A DNA stretch of 64,000 nucleotides from Kappaphycus alvarezii (Eukaryota > Rhodophyta > Florideophyceae > Gigartinales > Solieriaceae). The DNA lies in NCBI GenBank assembly GCA_002205965.3, contig NADL03000624.1:1228440-1292439 (forward strand), given 5' to 3'. Every line of letters begins with the position of its first letter. Position 1 is the first letter of the stretch. Positions 45,866-59,314 of the stretch are shown here, in pieces. The translations under genes were made by a program, and so were the position numbers. A model generated the notes under the pieces. The model was not told where the DNA came from. It saw nothing but the letters and a program-made list of their open reading frames with translations, and searched no databases.

Positions 45866-46675
45866 TTAATTTATGCTCCCCTTACTACCCATCACAATCA
45901 GTCTAACAAGTTTTGTCATCTGAACTCGCCCTAGTGGTTTTGTCAAAGCGTCAGCAACATTTTCAGTTGTTGGCACGTACACCAAGTCCACCTCTTTACG
46001 CACAACTGCATCTCTTACAAAGTGGTATGCAATATCAATGTGCTTGTTGCGTCTGTTGGTGCTCTCGTTTCGAGCGAGCTCCATAGCCCCCTGGTTATCG
46101 CTGTATATTGTAGTAGCATGATCAATTCCAAGTGCTTTCATGCCCAGCGATGTCCAGGTTTCAAGGATGTCCCGAACGACACGTCTCAGCCATATTGCTT
46201 CTTTACTTGCTGCAGTTAACGAAATGTATTCGGCCTCACATGACGAAGCTGCGACAACCGTTTGCTTTCGCGAGCACCAACTTACCCCACTTCCAGCCAT
46301 GCGAAACACGAAACCACTCGTCGATTTGCGATCGGACACATCTCCGGCCCAATCCGAGTCACAGTATGCAGACAAGCCCAGATCAGCATTCCCTCGGAAC
46401 ACAAGACCTAAATCTTTGGTCCCAGCGAGATACCTTAACACTCTTTTTACTGCTAACCAATGCTTCTCTCTTGGTTCTTCGCAGAAACGTGCAAGTTTGC
46501 CAACCGCATAAGATATATCAGGTCGTGTTCCAACAGACAAATACATGAGAGCTCCAATGGCGCTCCTGTATGGAGCATCTGTCCGAGCATCACTACCCGT
46601 ATCTACCGACCGATCCACGTTCAACTCGTCAGTGTTTAGATTCATAGGAGTTGGAACAGGTCTACAATTCTGCAT
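45866..46675 (-). pseudogene. B3 RNase H and end of pol
   Basis: An open stretch with SDWAGDVSDRKSTSGF, CEAEYISLTAASKEA, SDNQGAMELARNEST and TENVADALTKPLGR. It is close to the same part of B2. It belongs to a pol that is broken overall. Confidence 0.8.
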
Positions 46676-46938
46676 TCCAAATCGCTCTAAAACTGTCTAC
46701 AAACCGTGGCTGGGATAAACACAAGGATCGTTCGGATCTCCGGCGAGAAATTTCAAGCCCAACAACCATTCTCGCTTCGCCCAAATCTTTCATTTCAAAA
46801 CGGCGGTTCAGCTCCCCCTTCATCCATGCAATCGCCTCCATGTTGTTTCCTGCAAGCAGCAAGTCATCAACATACAGGAGGATAATCATGATTGAGTCGG
46901 AGGTCGGGTCAAATTTTACATAAACACAGGGATCATTA

Positions 46939-48730
46939 GTGCCACTTTTGAATTTGAGCCCATCAACAAGAAAATCATCGATTTTTGGTGCCACCGCCTA
47001 TGTGCCTGTTTCAAACCATACAAGGCCTTCAGAAATTTGCAGACATGATTTGGTTTCGAGGCGTCCTTAAATCCATCAGGCTGTTCCATGTACACGTCCT
47101 CCTCCACCTCACCGTTCAGAAATGCCGTCTTAACGTCCATTTGATGCAGCTCCAGGTCCTGATGTGCGACAAGTGCCAAAAGCACCCGAATTGACGTGAG
47201 CTTCACGACAGGGGCGTACGTCTCATTATAATCTACCCCTTTCACCTGTTGGAAACCACGAGCGACAAGACGCGCCTTCGATTTTCGGGAAAAGCCTCCG
47301 TTGGAGTCCTGGGCATCTTTTATTGCAAACACCCATTTTGGAGTCAGAATGTTTGAGGCCTCCAAACGTGGGACTAACTTCCATGTTTTGTTCCGAACGA
47401 TCGAGTCTCGCTCGGACTCGATGGCGGACTTCCAAAAGTCTGCGTCCGGTCCTGTCGCCGCGTGTCGGTACGAGATGTTGACAACATTTGTAACGAGAGC
47501 CGTGTCATTAGGTGTCAAGGATATGTTTGATCTCCACCAGTGCCACTTTTGAATTTAAGCCCATCAACAAGAAAATCATCGATTTTCTGGTGCCACCGCC
47601 TATGTGCCTGTTTCAAACCATACAAGGCCTTCAGAAATTTGCAGACATGATTTGGTTTCGAGGCGTCCTTAAATCCATCAGGCTGTTCCATGTACACGTC
47701 CTCCTCCACCTCACCGTTCAGAAATGCCGTCTTAACGTCCATTTGATGCAGCTCCATGTGCGACAAGTGCCAAAAGCACCCGAATTGACGTGAGCTTCAC
47801 GACAGGGGCGTACGTCTCATTATAATCTACCCCTTTCACCTGTTGGAAACACACGACGAAGAAGCGCCTTCGATTTTCGGGAAAAGCCTCCGTTGGAGTC
47901 CTGGGCATCTTTTATTGCAAACACACATTTCGGAGTCAGAATGTTTGAGGCCTCCAAACGTGGGACTAACTTCCATGTTTTGTTCCGAACGATCGAGTCT
48001 CGCTCGGACTCGATGGCGGACTTCCAAAAGTCTGCGTCCGGTCCTGTCGCCGCGTGTCGGTACGAGATGTTGACAACATTTGTAACGAGAGCCGTGTCAT
48101 TAGGTGTCAAGGATATGTTTGATCTCCACCAGTGCCACTTTTGAATTTAAGCCCATCAACAAGAAAATCATCGATTTTCTGGTGCCACCGCCTATGTGCC
48201 TGTTTCAAACCATACAAGGCCTTCAGAAATTTGCAGACATGATTTGGTTTCGAGGCGTCCTTAAATCCATCAGGCTGTTCCATGTACACGTCCTCCTCCA
48301 CCTCACGTTCAGAAATGCCGTATTAACGTCCATTTGATGCAGCTCCAGGTCCTGATGTGCGACAAGTGCCAAAAGCACCCGAATTGACGTGAGCTTCACG
48401 ACAGGGGCGTACGTCTCATTATAATCTACCCCTTTCACCTGTTGGAAACCACGAGCGACAAGACGCGCCTTCGATTTTCGGGAAAAGCCTCCGTTGGAGT
48501 CCTGGGCATCTTTTATTGCAAACACACATTTTGGAGTCAGAATGTTTGAGGCCTCCAAACGTGGGACTAGCTTCCATGTTTTGTTCCGAACGATCGAGTC
48601 TCTCTCGGACTCGATGGCGGACTTCCAAAAGTCTGCGTCCGGTCCTGTCGCCGCGTGTCGATACGAGATGTTGACAACATTTGTAACGAGAGCCGTGTCA
48701 TTAGGTGTCAAGGATATGTTTGATCTCCAC
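46939..48730 (-). repeat. Tandem triplication of a ~0.6-kb RT segment inside B3
   Basis: Three direct copies begin at about 46939, 47540 and 48132 (periods 601 and 592). Each covers the same RT stretch from SFTPNDTALVTN-type sequence to KSGT, with identical joins CTCCACCAGTGCCACTT at 47534 and 48126. Only the third copy continues into the normal upstream sequence. Confidence 0.85.
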
Positions 48731-48793
48731 CAAGCATTTGGGGCTCTTCGAATCCTTTCAGATCTCCGAGGAGCTACAGACACCTCAGGGGGT

Positions 48794-49934
48794 TCAGGAT
48801 TTCTTTATCTGTGCCAACGGTTTCGGTGACCGTTGGGTCGTTTCCAACATTAGCCTGGTCATCCCCTTGTCCCGAATATCTTGTGTCGAAGCTGTAGCCA
48901 TTTCGGCTGTATCCTGTGTAGGAAGGCGGACTTGAGCATCCTGTTCAACGCCGAGACCTACAAGATCCTCATCGGAGCTAATTGAGAGATACTCATCTGA
49001 TTCTTTCTCATTTATTTCAGACTGGCAGGTTTCGCTCTCACTGAATCTGACATCTCTGGAAACAACTACCTTGTGTAATTCAGGATCCCACAGTTTGTAA
49101 GCTTTGCTGGCTTCCGCATATCCAAGCAGAATTGCTTCCCGTGCTCGGTTGTCAAGCTTACTCAATTGACTTGCCGGGACTGTGTACCAACATTTGCTTC
49201 CGAACGTACGAAGGTGCGACAAATTGGGCTTGCGACCGTACCATATATGATGCGGGGTCGTGTGGCTTGGAAGTGCCCGAGTTGTAACTCTGTTTCGGAT
49301 GTATACAGCAGTCGCCAGAGCTTCGGCCCAGAACTGTTTTGGCAGACTCTTTGCATGTAGCATGGACCGAACCAGATCCATCAGTGTTCGGTTCAGCCGC
49401 TCTGAAACACCATTCTGTTCAGGTGACTCCACTGCACTAAGCTCATGTTTTGTGCCGCGCTCGGCAAGGTAGTCCTTGAATGCAGTGGACATATATTCTC
49501 CCCCTCGATCTGAACGAGGAATGCCAATGCGACGCCCAGTATGGGCTTCGCTACGAGCTTGGAACAGTTATATATTTATCAAAGACCTCTGACTTTCGCT
49601 GCATCATGTAGAAGGTAACCCAGGAAGAGTGATCGTCCGTGAAGGTGACAAAGTAGCGTGTCCCTGCAACAGAGGAAACCTCCATAGGTCCACACACGTC
49701 ACTGTGAACAAGGTCTAACATCGCTTCAGCTCTACCAGTCGTGCGTTCCTTCGGCGCTGCTGAACGATGAGCCTTTCCATGAACGCATGAGGAGCATATT
49801 TCGGATGTATTCGAGCCACTGATCTGCACGCCGTCCACAACATTGTTCCTTACCATAGATGCAATGCCCTGCTTGCTTACGTGAGCCATTCTCTCGTGCC
49901 ATGTCGAGAGTGTGGTGACTTTCGCAGAGTACAA
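48794..49934 (-). pseudogene. B3 integrase region
   Basis: WHERMAHVSKQG, CSSCVHGKAHR, HSDVCGPMEV, VESPEQNGVSERLNRTLMDL and KCWYTVPASQLSKLD mark the finger, catalytic core and C-terminal part of a copia integrase. It is close to B1 and B2. Broken. Confidence 0.75.
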
Positions 49935-50225
49935 GGTATCATTGGGTATCTCTGGACTATGTCGATAGCATAAAGAAGGCTATTGCACAGCATTTTTCCA
50001 GTTGCTAAAACTCTCCCATTCTTAGTCATCTGCAAAGATTTGTTCTCAAATACAGTTTTGATCCCTTCTATGTCCGCTTTGCCTACAGAGATTAGAGAAT
50101 ATTCGAAACTAGGAACGTGGACAACATCTCGCAGAATACACCGCTTCGAGAACCATCTACTAATAATGTGAGCTCCACGTCACCTCGCCCAGCAATCTTA
50201 GCCCGGGCTTTAGTTCCCATTTCGA

Positions 50226-50676
50226 CTAAGGCTGCAGAAAATTCGGTATAATTCGTGAAAACACATCCATGGATTTCAGGGTCGCTGCCAACTGTGTTAC
50301 ACGGTTAACGTACTGCAAAACTCTCTCATTACCATCCATAGCCGCGGTGTAAAACCGGCGTCGAGCCGCAAGTTTATTGAGAAGTGTGTGCCTCTCAAAC
50401 GTGTTGAGAATAATAGTCCACATCTCCTTTGCAGTTGCCGCAGTGCGCACATGCTCAAGGTGCTTATCAGAAAGGGACAACCGATGAGCGCCCTTGCTTT
50501 GCGTCGGCCCGAGTCCATGATTTGAGAGCCCTATCATCCGATTCCTCAGGCGGATCATCCACAATGTAGTCATCAAGCTCCCGGAGGGCGAGAAGAAGCT
50601 GCACCTTCTGCTTCCAAACATGGAAATTATTGTTGTGAGCTTTTCAATTCGAACTCCGCCTCCGCGATCGTCCATG
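50226..50676 (-). pseudogene. B3 gag remnant
   Basis: Starts with the B gag ATG (near 50676, MDDRGGGVRIEKL) and covers only the first part of the capsid domain (ATAKEMWTIILNTFERHTL). It is shorter than in B1 and is broken. Confidence 0.7.
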
Positions 50677-52204
50677 ACTACGTCTTTATCCAAGACCCTT
50701 TGTATCTGAAACCTCTATTACCACGTATGCAGTGAGTATGCAAAGTCCTCTGTTCGGGTATCCCAAGCCGGCGACCGATAGTCGCTTGTCACGGCAAGCC
50801 TTTCCCTATAAGAAGTTTGCAGCGTTTACTCAAAGACACGTGGTGTTTAATTTCCAACTCTTTACCTCTTTATTTCCTCCTCTTTACCTCTTTACCACCT
50901 CTTTATTTGTGCCTTAGGGCGCTACCCCTGTATATCGGCCAGTGCTGGTCTTTCAACTTTGAGCGCAATCCGTGTGCCACGAGTAAGCACAGAGACTTTA
51001 CCTGTAGACGGCCAGGAATTTTCAGCCACTACCCCGAAAGGTCCCCGCAGCAAAGGGCGTCTTACCACAATCACAGTCTTTCCGTACTAACTCAGGCGCG
51101 TTTCCTTCCGGACTGTGTTGCTTGACTTCCGTCGTACTCGTGTGAAAGCACTCAAGGTCACCAATGAGCCTCGTCCTTCCGTGCACAGCACGTATCTACA
51201 CCTCAACAGAAGTATAGCCAGCAGGTACCAAAGTACAAGTGCAGAACACTAGTACCCGGTATGCTACCAGAGTAAGGAATTAGAAGACAGTCGTTCCCTC
51301 TCCGACCACGGGCGATGGTGTTTCGCGTACGTATCGTTCAAGCGAGGAGCGTCTCTGTCCCGCCGGCGCGCAAAAGGGCCACTGCAACGGACCGACTCGG
51401 CTGGTACACCGTGATTCCCACCGGGAATCGGGCAGTCTTACGATTTGATAACTCGCGTTATCAACCGCGTGGGTTTGTATGGTACGGTCCGTCCAACTCG
51501 CGTTACACAAAGGCACTGTTCTCAAAAGAGTACAGCCGGTGAGAGGATCACAAAACCGATTGCCAAGACACGATTCGGCAAAAGAATCGGACAAACTTGG
51601 GCGGACCCCCGGCACTCTGTCTTCTTCTTTTCCGTTGCCGTGAAGGCTTTCCAAGAGTGCAAGGGGTATCAACAACCAGGCCTAGATTCCTCCTCAAACA
51701 ACAAGGCCAATATTTCCAAACAATAAACTCGAGCTGATCAATTGCCGAATGACCAAACCACCAAAAAGACAAAAACCAACCAACAAACAATGACCAGAGC
51801 AATGACACCACAAAGCACTCAGGATCCTCACACAGAGTGCTTGAAAACACAAAATTGTTCTCAACAGTAGTAGAGCACAAACAACGATTGCTCTGATTCA
51901 ACACAAATGGAACCACAAAAACACTCAGGATCCACACACAGAGTGCTTGACAACCTTAAAGTTGGTTCGTATCAACAAAAGCTTCCAACAACACACAATG
52001 AGATCCACAAAAACACTCAGGATCCACACACAGAGTGCTTAACAATCACCAAATGGGTCCTAACAAAGACAAGAACCCAACAACAATCACCACAAAGCAA
52101 CAAATGACAACACCAACAGCACCAACAACACAGAGAAAGCAATTACCTCAACGTCAACGTCAACGGTTGAGGGACGGATCAAGCGGAAAGAGCGGTAGCG
52201 TGGA
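50677..52204 (-). other. B3 leader between PBS and gag
   Basis: Carries the gag-proximal conserved block (50752-50816, hairpin 50764-50788) and three stem-loop repeats (51814-51845, 51916-51951, 52012-52045), as in B1 and B2. No gene is supported. Confidence 0.6.
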
Positions 52205-52218
52205 CTGGGCCCATAACC
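52205..52218 (-). other. Primer-binding site of B3
   Basis: GGTTATGGGCCCAG on the minus strand, adjacent to the LTR. Confidence 0.8.
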
Positions 52219-53457
52219 TGATGAAAGAACAGGGGATGATGAGGGATGAGGAGAGAGAATGAAAAGGGAAGTAGGGAAAGAGTGTAGATGGATAAAAGAA
52301 ACAGAAAGGAGATAGAACGGCAAGGGTGAGGTTGGTGTTGAAATCAAAGGCAAGTCCGTACCTCTTCTTTACTTGGGTGAGCTATTAGACTACAACTATA
52401 TACTGTTTGCCGGTACTCACTTCGGCTTTGTGAAAGCAAAATGAAAGTAGCAAAATCTACATTTGCAGTACTATCTTTGTTGATCCTATAGCCTACCCAA
52501 GCCGAGATGCCTCAGAATCCCTGATTTGCATGCGCGGGAAATTCATAATTACCGATATTCAAAACGTAAGTAACATTGCGTGCATGCTAGCCATGCATGT
52601 TCTGTTACGTAAACGTACACTAAAACAGTCAACCCATGAATTATGCCTTACGTGACCCCAACGCAACTGTAATCTCTCGGCCTGTAACAGAACCCAAAGG
52701 CGGGAACTTAAGGCGGGAACTTAAAATATCATAAAAGTAGAAAACAATTTTTGGCGGGCTTGTCTCACGTTGTTACGTAACAGTACGTAAATCTCATCAT
52801 GCAGGCCGTTCAACGTGAATTAAGCCTTACGTGCTATACGTGCAATACTGTAAAAGCAACGTGGCTGCATCAACATACTTTGGCTGCATACTTGTGCAAG
52901 AGTGATTTGTATGCAGCCAGTATAATGAGTATAGTGTAAACTGCAGCCAGTCCAGGCAACTATAGGATAAATATAGAAACCACTGTTTACTTGTACACGT
53001 ACGACACCTATAATACTGTACACGTACGACAGAGAGGAGACAGTACACGTATGCCACATAGGAGACAGTACACGTATGACACATTGGTACAGTACTTTGA
53101 GCCTAGAATAGAGACAAACCATCAACCAACCATAACATGCCAAGTGTCAGAATGCTCCACAATGATCAGCTCAGACATCGCCACTTGGAGCGATGTGAGT
53201 GGTATGGAGGCGTATCTAGCAGCCAATCAGAGGCAGAATACCAAGTGGTTTGAAAAATGGCAAAATGCGCCGTGATTTTGAGTTGCCCGAAAATGGGCTT
53301 TCGTCCCAGGCAACTTTCGATTTGGCCCATTTTACACGTGTAGTAGGTGTACACACAGAAGAAGGGTGCAACTCGCTTTTTCATGCTACAAGTGTACACG
53401 TGTCCAGGTGGCAACTAAAAACCATGGGATCGCATGCATTCTATCCCTTTTTCAACA
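52219..53457 (-). repeat. 5' LTR of B3
   Basis: About 1.24 kb with all B LTR blocks, including the double GGCGGGAACTT motif. Confidence 0.85.
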
Positions 53458-55684
53458 CGGCGTTGAGCAGGATGCTCAAGTTCGGCTTTCTACACCGGAC
53501 AAAGCCGAAATAACTGCAGCTTCGAGACAAGATGTTCAGGGACAAGGGAATGATCAGGCTAATGTTGGAAACGACCCAACAGTGGCCCGAAAACGTAGGT
53601 ACAGATAACGAAATCCCTGAGCCCCTGGGTGTCTGTAGCTCCTCGGAGATCTGAAAGGATTCGAAGAGCCCCAAATGCTTGGTGGAGATCAAACATATCC
53701 TTGACACCTAATGACACGGCTCTCGTTACAAATGTTGTCAACATCATCTCGTACCGACACGCGGCGACAGGATCGGACGCAGACTTTTGGAAGTCCGCCA
53801 TCGAGTCCGAGCGAGACTCGATCCTTCGGAACAAAACATGGAAGTTAGTCCCACGTTTGGAGGCCTCATACATTCTGACTCCAAAATGGGTGTTTGCAAT
53901 AAAAGATGCCCAGGACTCCAACGGAGGCTTTTCCCGAAAATCGAAGGCGCGTCTTGTCGCTCGTGGTTTCCAACAGGTGAAAGGGGTAGATTATAATGAG
54001 ACGTACGCCCGTGTCGTGAAGCTCACGTCAATTCGGGTGCTTTTGGCACTTGTCGCACATCAGGACCTGGAGCTGCATCAAATGGACGTTAAGACGGCAT
54101 TTCTGAACGGTGATATGGAGGAGGACGTGTACATGGAACAGCCTGACGGATTTAAGGACGCCTCGAAACCAAATCATGTCTGCAAATTTCTGAAGGCCTT
54201 GTATGGTTTGAAACAGGCACATAGACGGTGGCACCAGAAAATCGATGATTTTCTTGTTGATGGGCTCAAATTCAAAAGTGGCACTAATGATCCCTGTGTT
54301 TATGTAAAATTTGACCCGACCTCCGACTCAATCATGATTATCCTCCTGTATGTTGATGAATTGCTGCTTGCAGGAAACAACATGGAGGCGATTGCATGGA
54401 TGAAGGGGGAGCTGAACCGCCGTTTTGAAATGAAAGATTTGGGCGAAGCGAGAATGGTTGTTGGGCTTGCAACTTTTTCGCCGGAGATACAAACGATCCT
54501 TGTGTTTATCCCAGCCACAGTTTGTAGACAGCGTCTTAGAGCGATTTGGAATGCAGAATTGTAGACCTGTACCAACTCCTATGATCCTAAACACTGAAGA
54601 GTTGAACGTGGATCGGTCGGTAGATACGGGTAGTGATGCTCGGACAGATGCTCCATACAGGAGCGCCATTGGAGCTCTCATGTATTTATCTGTTGGAACA
54701 CGACCTGATATATCTTATGCGGTTGGTAAACTTGCACGTTTCTGCGAATAACCAAGAGGGAAGCATTGGTTAGCAGTAAAAAGAGTGTTAAGGTATCTCG
54801 CTGGACCAAAGATTTAGGTCTTGTGTTCCGAGGGAATGCTGATCTGGGCTTGTCTGCATACTGTGACTCGGATTGGGCCGGAGATGTGTCCGATCGCAAA
54901 TCGACGAGTGGTTTCGTGTTTCGCATGGCTGGAAGTGGGGTAAGTTGGTGCTCGCGAAAGCAAACGGTTGTCGCAGCTTCCTCATGTGAGGCCGAATACA
55001 TTTCGTTAACTGCGGCAAGTAAGAAGCAATATGGCTGAGACGTGTCGTTCGAAACATCCTTGAAAGCTGGACATCGCTGGGCATGAAAGCACTTGGAATC
55101 GATCATGCTACTACATTATACAGCGATAACCAGGGGGCTATGGAGCTCGCTCGAAACGAGAGCACCAACAGACGCAACAAGCACATTGATATTGCATACC
55201 ACTTTGTAAGAGATGCAGTTGTGCGTAAAGAGGTGGACTTGGTGTACGTGCCAACAACTGAAAATGTTGCTGACGCTTTGACAAAACCACTAGGGCGAGT
55301 TCAGATGACAAAACTTGTTAGACTGATTGTGATGGGTAGTAAGGGGGAGCATAAATTAATGAAAAAAAATGTGATCGAGGGGGAGTGTTGAAAGAGGGAT
55401 AGAATGCATGCGATCCCATGGTTTTTAGTTGCCACCTGGACACGTGTACACTTGTAGCATGAAAAAGCGAGTTGCACCCTTCTTCTGTGTGTACACCTAC
55501 TACACGTGTAAAATGGGCCAAATCGAAAGTTGCCTGGGACGAAAGCACATTTTCGGGCAACTCAAAATTACGGCGCAATTTACCTTTTTTCAAACCACTT
55601 GGTATTCTGCCTTCTGATTGGCTGCTAGATACGCCTCCATACCACTCACATCGCTCCAAGTGGCGATGTCTGAGCTGATCATTG
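53458..55684 (+). mobile_element. Family B fragment B4: RT, RNase H and part of 3' LTR
   Basis: Starts inside the integrase-RT linker right at the B3 LTR edge. It continues through RT (53629-54560, [19 protein letters not shown]) and RNase H (54760-55330), then the polypurine tract and 300 bases of 3' LTR (55386-55684), where the A2 LTR begins. It is a broken 3' part of an element, slightly more diverged than B1-B3. Confidence 0.8.
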
Positions 55685-56744
55685 TAATGGGAATTGGGGA
55701 GGGTGAAGGACTTTGCTGGACGGATGAAGTTGCGGGCTTGGCTACCCAGAATTTTTTCGGAACTCTAAAATCTTGGCCTTAAGTACAACCCACAACTACT
55801 TTCTAACTCACTGCGTCCACTAACAGAATCCCGCAAACTATTGCCATTTGAGCGGATTTCAAGATCTTGGCCCGGTGATAACAGTCATTAGGGGCAATTT
55901 TGGAACTGCTTCCAAAGTTGACACATTTGTGTAAACAGGTTGGCCCAATACACACATCAATACAGTACCTTGTTTTGCAGACTTATCGGAACCGAATTCC
56001 CTTGTGCCAGAATGACGGACTCAATCCGTCATACGTATAATAGAACACATAACTGATTTTGGATGCAGTCGGTCCAATCTTCATCATAATTACGAACATC
56101 ATACGTATGATGGAATCACATAACTGATTTTTGGATGAAGCTGGATAAAACCCATAATCATAACTAGAAACCTCATACGTAATATGAAATCAAATACCTC
56201 TTTCTAGGAGTCATGACAGTATTGCCATAATTGATTCCTACTGTACAAACTCAAGTACAGTAAGAACTATTGCCATAATTGATTCCTACTGTACAAACGC
56301 AAGTACAGTAAGAAGTACAGTACTTGGTATATTACGATGTACAGTTCCAAGTACAGTTCCTCATTTGGCACTAGTACAGTACGTGTACACCACATCCAAA
56401 AAGGTTTCTACTCTTAGCTGTACCTCGTGTACATCACATACACAGCTGCCACCACGTACACGTGTACATAGCTTCCCTCAGTATATCTCTCATACAGTAT
56501 ACTCATCATCTCACTTATAGTACCCTACTCCACGTAAAATCACCCCACAATCAACATTTTGCCTCTAAATCGCTGACCTCTCAAATCGTGCTTTGTCCCT
56601 GGGAACTTTGGATTTCTTCCGAAATGCCTTACGGCCACCCTTCAATCAACATGTGTGCATGTGTACACGTGGAACATGTCTCATGCCTTTCATGAGGTTT
56701 GGCACAGATGTGGGTCATGTGATCGTCTTGCCAAATCAACAACA
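55685..56744 (-). repeat. 3' LTR of A2
   Basis: Only 1,060 bp because it has just two of the 72-bp repeats (about 56030-56190). Termini are as in the other A LTRs. Confidence 0.85.
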
Positions 56745-59314
56745 CCCCCTCTCGATTACATGACCTAAGCATCGTGCAGCCCTCTGAGGCCTAGAGATTT
56801 TATGCATTTTATGAATAGAATGCGACCAAGATGCTTGGTGTATTCTGCGGGCATATCTGTAGAAGGTACGTGAAACAGTGAAACAATCTTTCGAGTCACA
56901 GCATCTCGGACAAAATGATATGATATGTCAATGTGCTTCTTTCGCCTGTTCACTCCTTCGTTACCGCAAACGCTATTGTACCAGCATTATCACACCCGAT
57001 TGTAACTGTGCTGTCTTTCGACTTTCCCAATGCGTCTGCAAGAAGGCACCTGAGCCAAGCTGCCTCTTTGCAAGCCTCACACAGTGCGATATACTCCGCT
57101 TCGCATGTGGATTTCGCAACGACCGTTTGTCTCCTAGATGACCAACTAATAGCTCCCCCACACAGTTTGAAAACATATCCACTGGTGGACTTTCTCGAGT
57201 CCAAGCAACCACCCCAGTCTGCATCGCTGAAGCCCTCTAGAATTTGCACTGGGAGATTTCCATCTAGAACTTCACCTAGTGACAGCGTTCCTTTGATATA
57301 TCTCAGAACTCTTTTGGCTGCTTGCCAGTGGTCGTGGCGAGGGTTTTCACAGTGTTGGGACAGTTTCCCCACCACATATGCAAGATCTGGACGTGACCCT
57401 ACCATAAGAAACATTAAGCAGCCAATGATCTGTCGATATGGTACATCGCAATAAGGGCTAGTTGACGTCTCAAGGTGTATGCATTGATCCATTGGAATAT
57501 TCACGGGATTGCAACTGGCCATACCAAAACGTTTCAAAATGGACTTGGCATACTCTGTCTGCGAGATACAGATCCGTCTAGGGACCCTCTTTCTACTTAT
57601 TTCAAGCCAAATGCACTTTTTGGCCTCGCCTAAATCTTTCATCTCAAAATCTCTTGTTCAGTTCACCTTTCATGCAGGTCACGGCTTTCAGGTTACTTCC
57701 CGCAAGAAGCAAGTCATCCACATATAGGGCAATCAGCATAACGCCTTTTTCTGATATGTTTGTATATAGACAGGCGTCACTTCTCGTAGTCTTGAAGCCA
57801 AGCGTGTGAGTAAGGAAATCGTCTATCTTTTTTGTGCCATTGTCGACTCGCTTGCTTAAGACCATAGATAGCCTTGAGAAGTTTGCAAACATATTGGGCC
57901 TGGAAGAGTCAACGATACCTTGGCTGCTCCATATAAATATCCTTCTAAGTCACCGTTCAGAAAGGCCGTGACCACGTCCATTTGATGAAGCTCTAAATCG
58001 AAGTGGGCTACAATCGCCAACAACAATCGAATCGTTGTAAATTTGATCACCGGCGCAAAAGTCTCTGAGTAATCAATCCCCTCAATTTGTTGAAAGCCCC
58101 GCACAACCAGGCGACCTTTTCCCTTTTGAGTCAACGTGCCGTTAACGTCCGGCATGTCCTTCACAGTAAATACCCAGCGAGAAGTTAGAATATTGGCACC
58201 TTCCGATCGTGGCACTAGTGCCCAGGTTCTGTTTTTGCGTTAAGACTCTAGCTCCTTATCAATCGCTTTCTGCCAGAACTTGGTTGTGGTCCATCCATCG
58301 CCTCTTTAAAGGAGTTTGGTATGTTGATGTCGCCACAGGAAGGTGTGAGTAAGCTGGTTCCACCAGGCCTGTCCACCACTGTCGGGTTGGGCGTCGTGAA
58401 ACGAGTGGAGCGGCGAGGTTCCACATCGCCGGGACCAGCATCTTGCTCACCTCACTTCTTCTGGTTGCAAAGTCTCATTAGTTGAGTCGGGCTCGATACC
58501 TTGACTTTGAAAGTTCTCAACCTCCGCCGGTGACCCTGTTTCAATGCCATGTTCATTATCACCATTAGGTGTTTCAGACTCAATTTCGTCACTATTGGTC
58601 GCCTCCTCTGGGTCAACGTGCACGTCATTATCATCGGAAAAAAGTTCATCGTAAGAGCAAGCCCCTGGTCTCGACTCATCGAACTGCACATCCCTGGAAA
58701 TAACAATGCGACGTAGATTGTCATCCCAAATTTTGTAGGCCTTAGTTCCCGGCGGATAGCCAACAAACATTCCCGTTCTTGCGCGGTCGTCATTTACGCA
58801 CTCATTACCAGGTACCTTGTACAGCATTGACATCCAAACACACGTAGGTGAGATACATCGGGCTTTTCTTCATCCATAGGTGAAATGGAGTAACGAGACC
58901 ACCCAAAGCTCTTGTCGTGACACGATTGCGAACGTAAACTGCGTTATCCAGAGCTTCAGCCAAAAGCTTTTGGAACCTTCATATGGGACAGCATAGACCT
59001 GACGAGATCAATCAGGGTACGATTGAGCCGTTCTGCCACACCATTCTGTTCAGGTGTGTATGCAGCGGTCCGTTTGATGAACAGTTCCTTGTGACAATAG
59101 AAAGGATTGGAACTCTGAAGAAAGATACTCTCCACCACGATCAGATCGAAGCACTTTCACGCGCTGACCAGTGTGTGTGAAGGCATATTGGGCAAACTTC
59201 TGATAAAAAATGGAACGTTTCATCTTTACTCTTCATCGGATAGACAACACTCCAGTTTGAGTGATCATCGATAAAAGTGACAAAGTATCTAGCACCACCT
59301 ACTGACTGTACTTG
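55685..59314 (-). mobile_element. Family A fragment A2: integrase, RT, RNase H and 3' LTR
   Basis: On the minus strand: integrase C-terminal part (about 58450-59314), RT (57640-58215 with QMDVVTAFLNGDL), RNase H (56765-57640), polypurine tract, 3' LTR 55685-56744. Gag and protease are absent. At 59315 the integrase sequence meets the 3' edge of another A LTR. Several breaks. Confidence 0.8.

Larger units (their letters stand above)
44647..53457 (-). mobile_element. Family B copia element B3
   Basis: On the minus strand: 5' LTR 52219-53457, PBS 52205-52218, leader to about 50680, gag region 50226-50676, integrase about 48790-49940, RT with an internal tandem triplication 46939-48730, RNase H 45866-46675, 3' LTR 44647-45836. 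Both LTRs share variants (GTAGTAGGTGTAC) not found in B2, so they are a true pair and near-identical; the insertion looks recent. It lies between the A1 3' LTR and a B4 internal piece with no visible target duplication. Gag is shortened and pol is broken in several places. Confidence 0.85.

Noticed and set aside
53458-55391. B4 as the other half of B3
   Set aside because: It has the opposite orientation and starts at the outer edge of the B3 5' LTR, so it is a separate copy.
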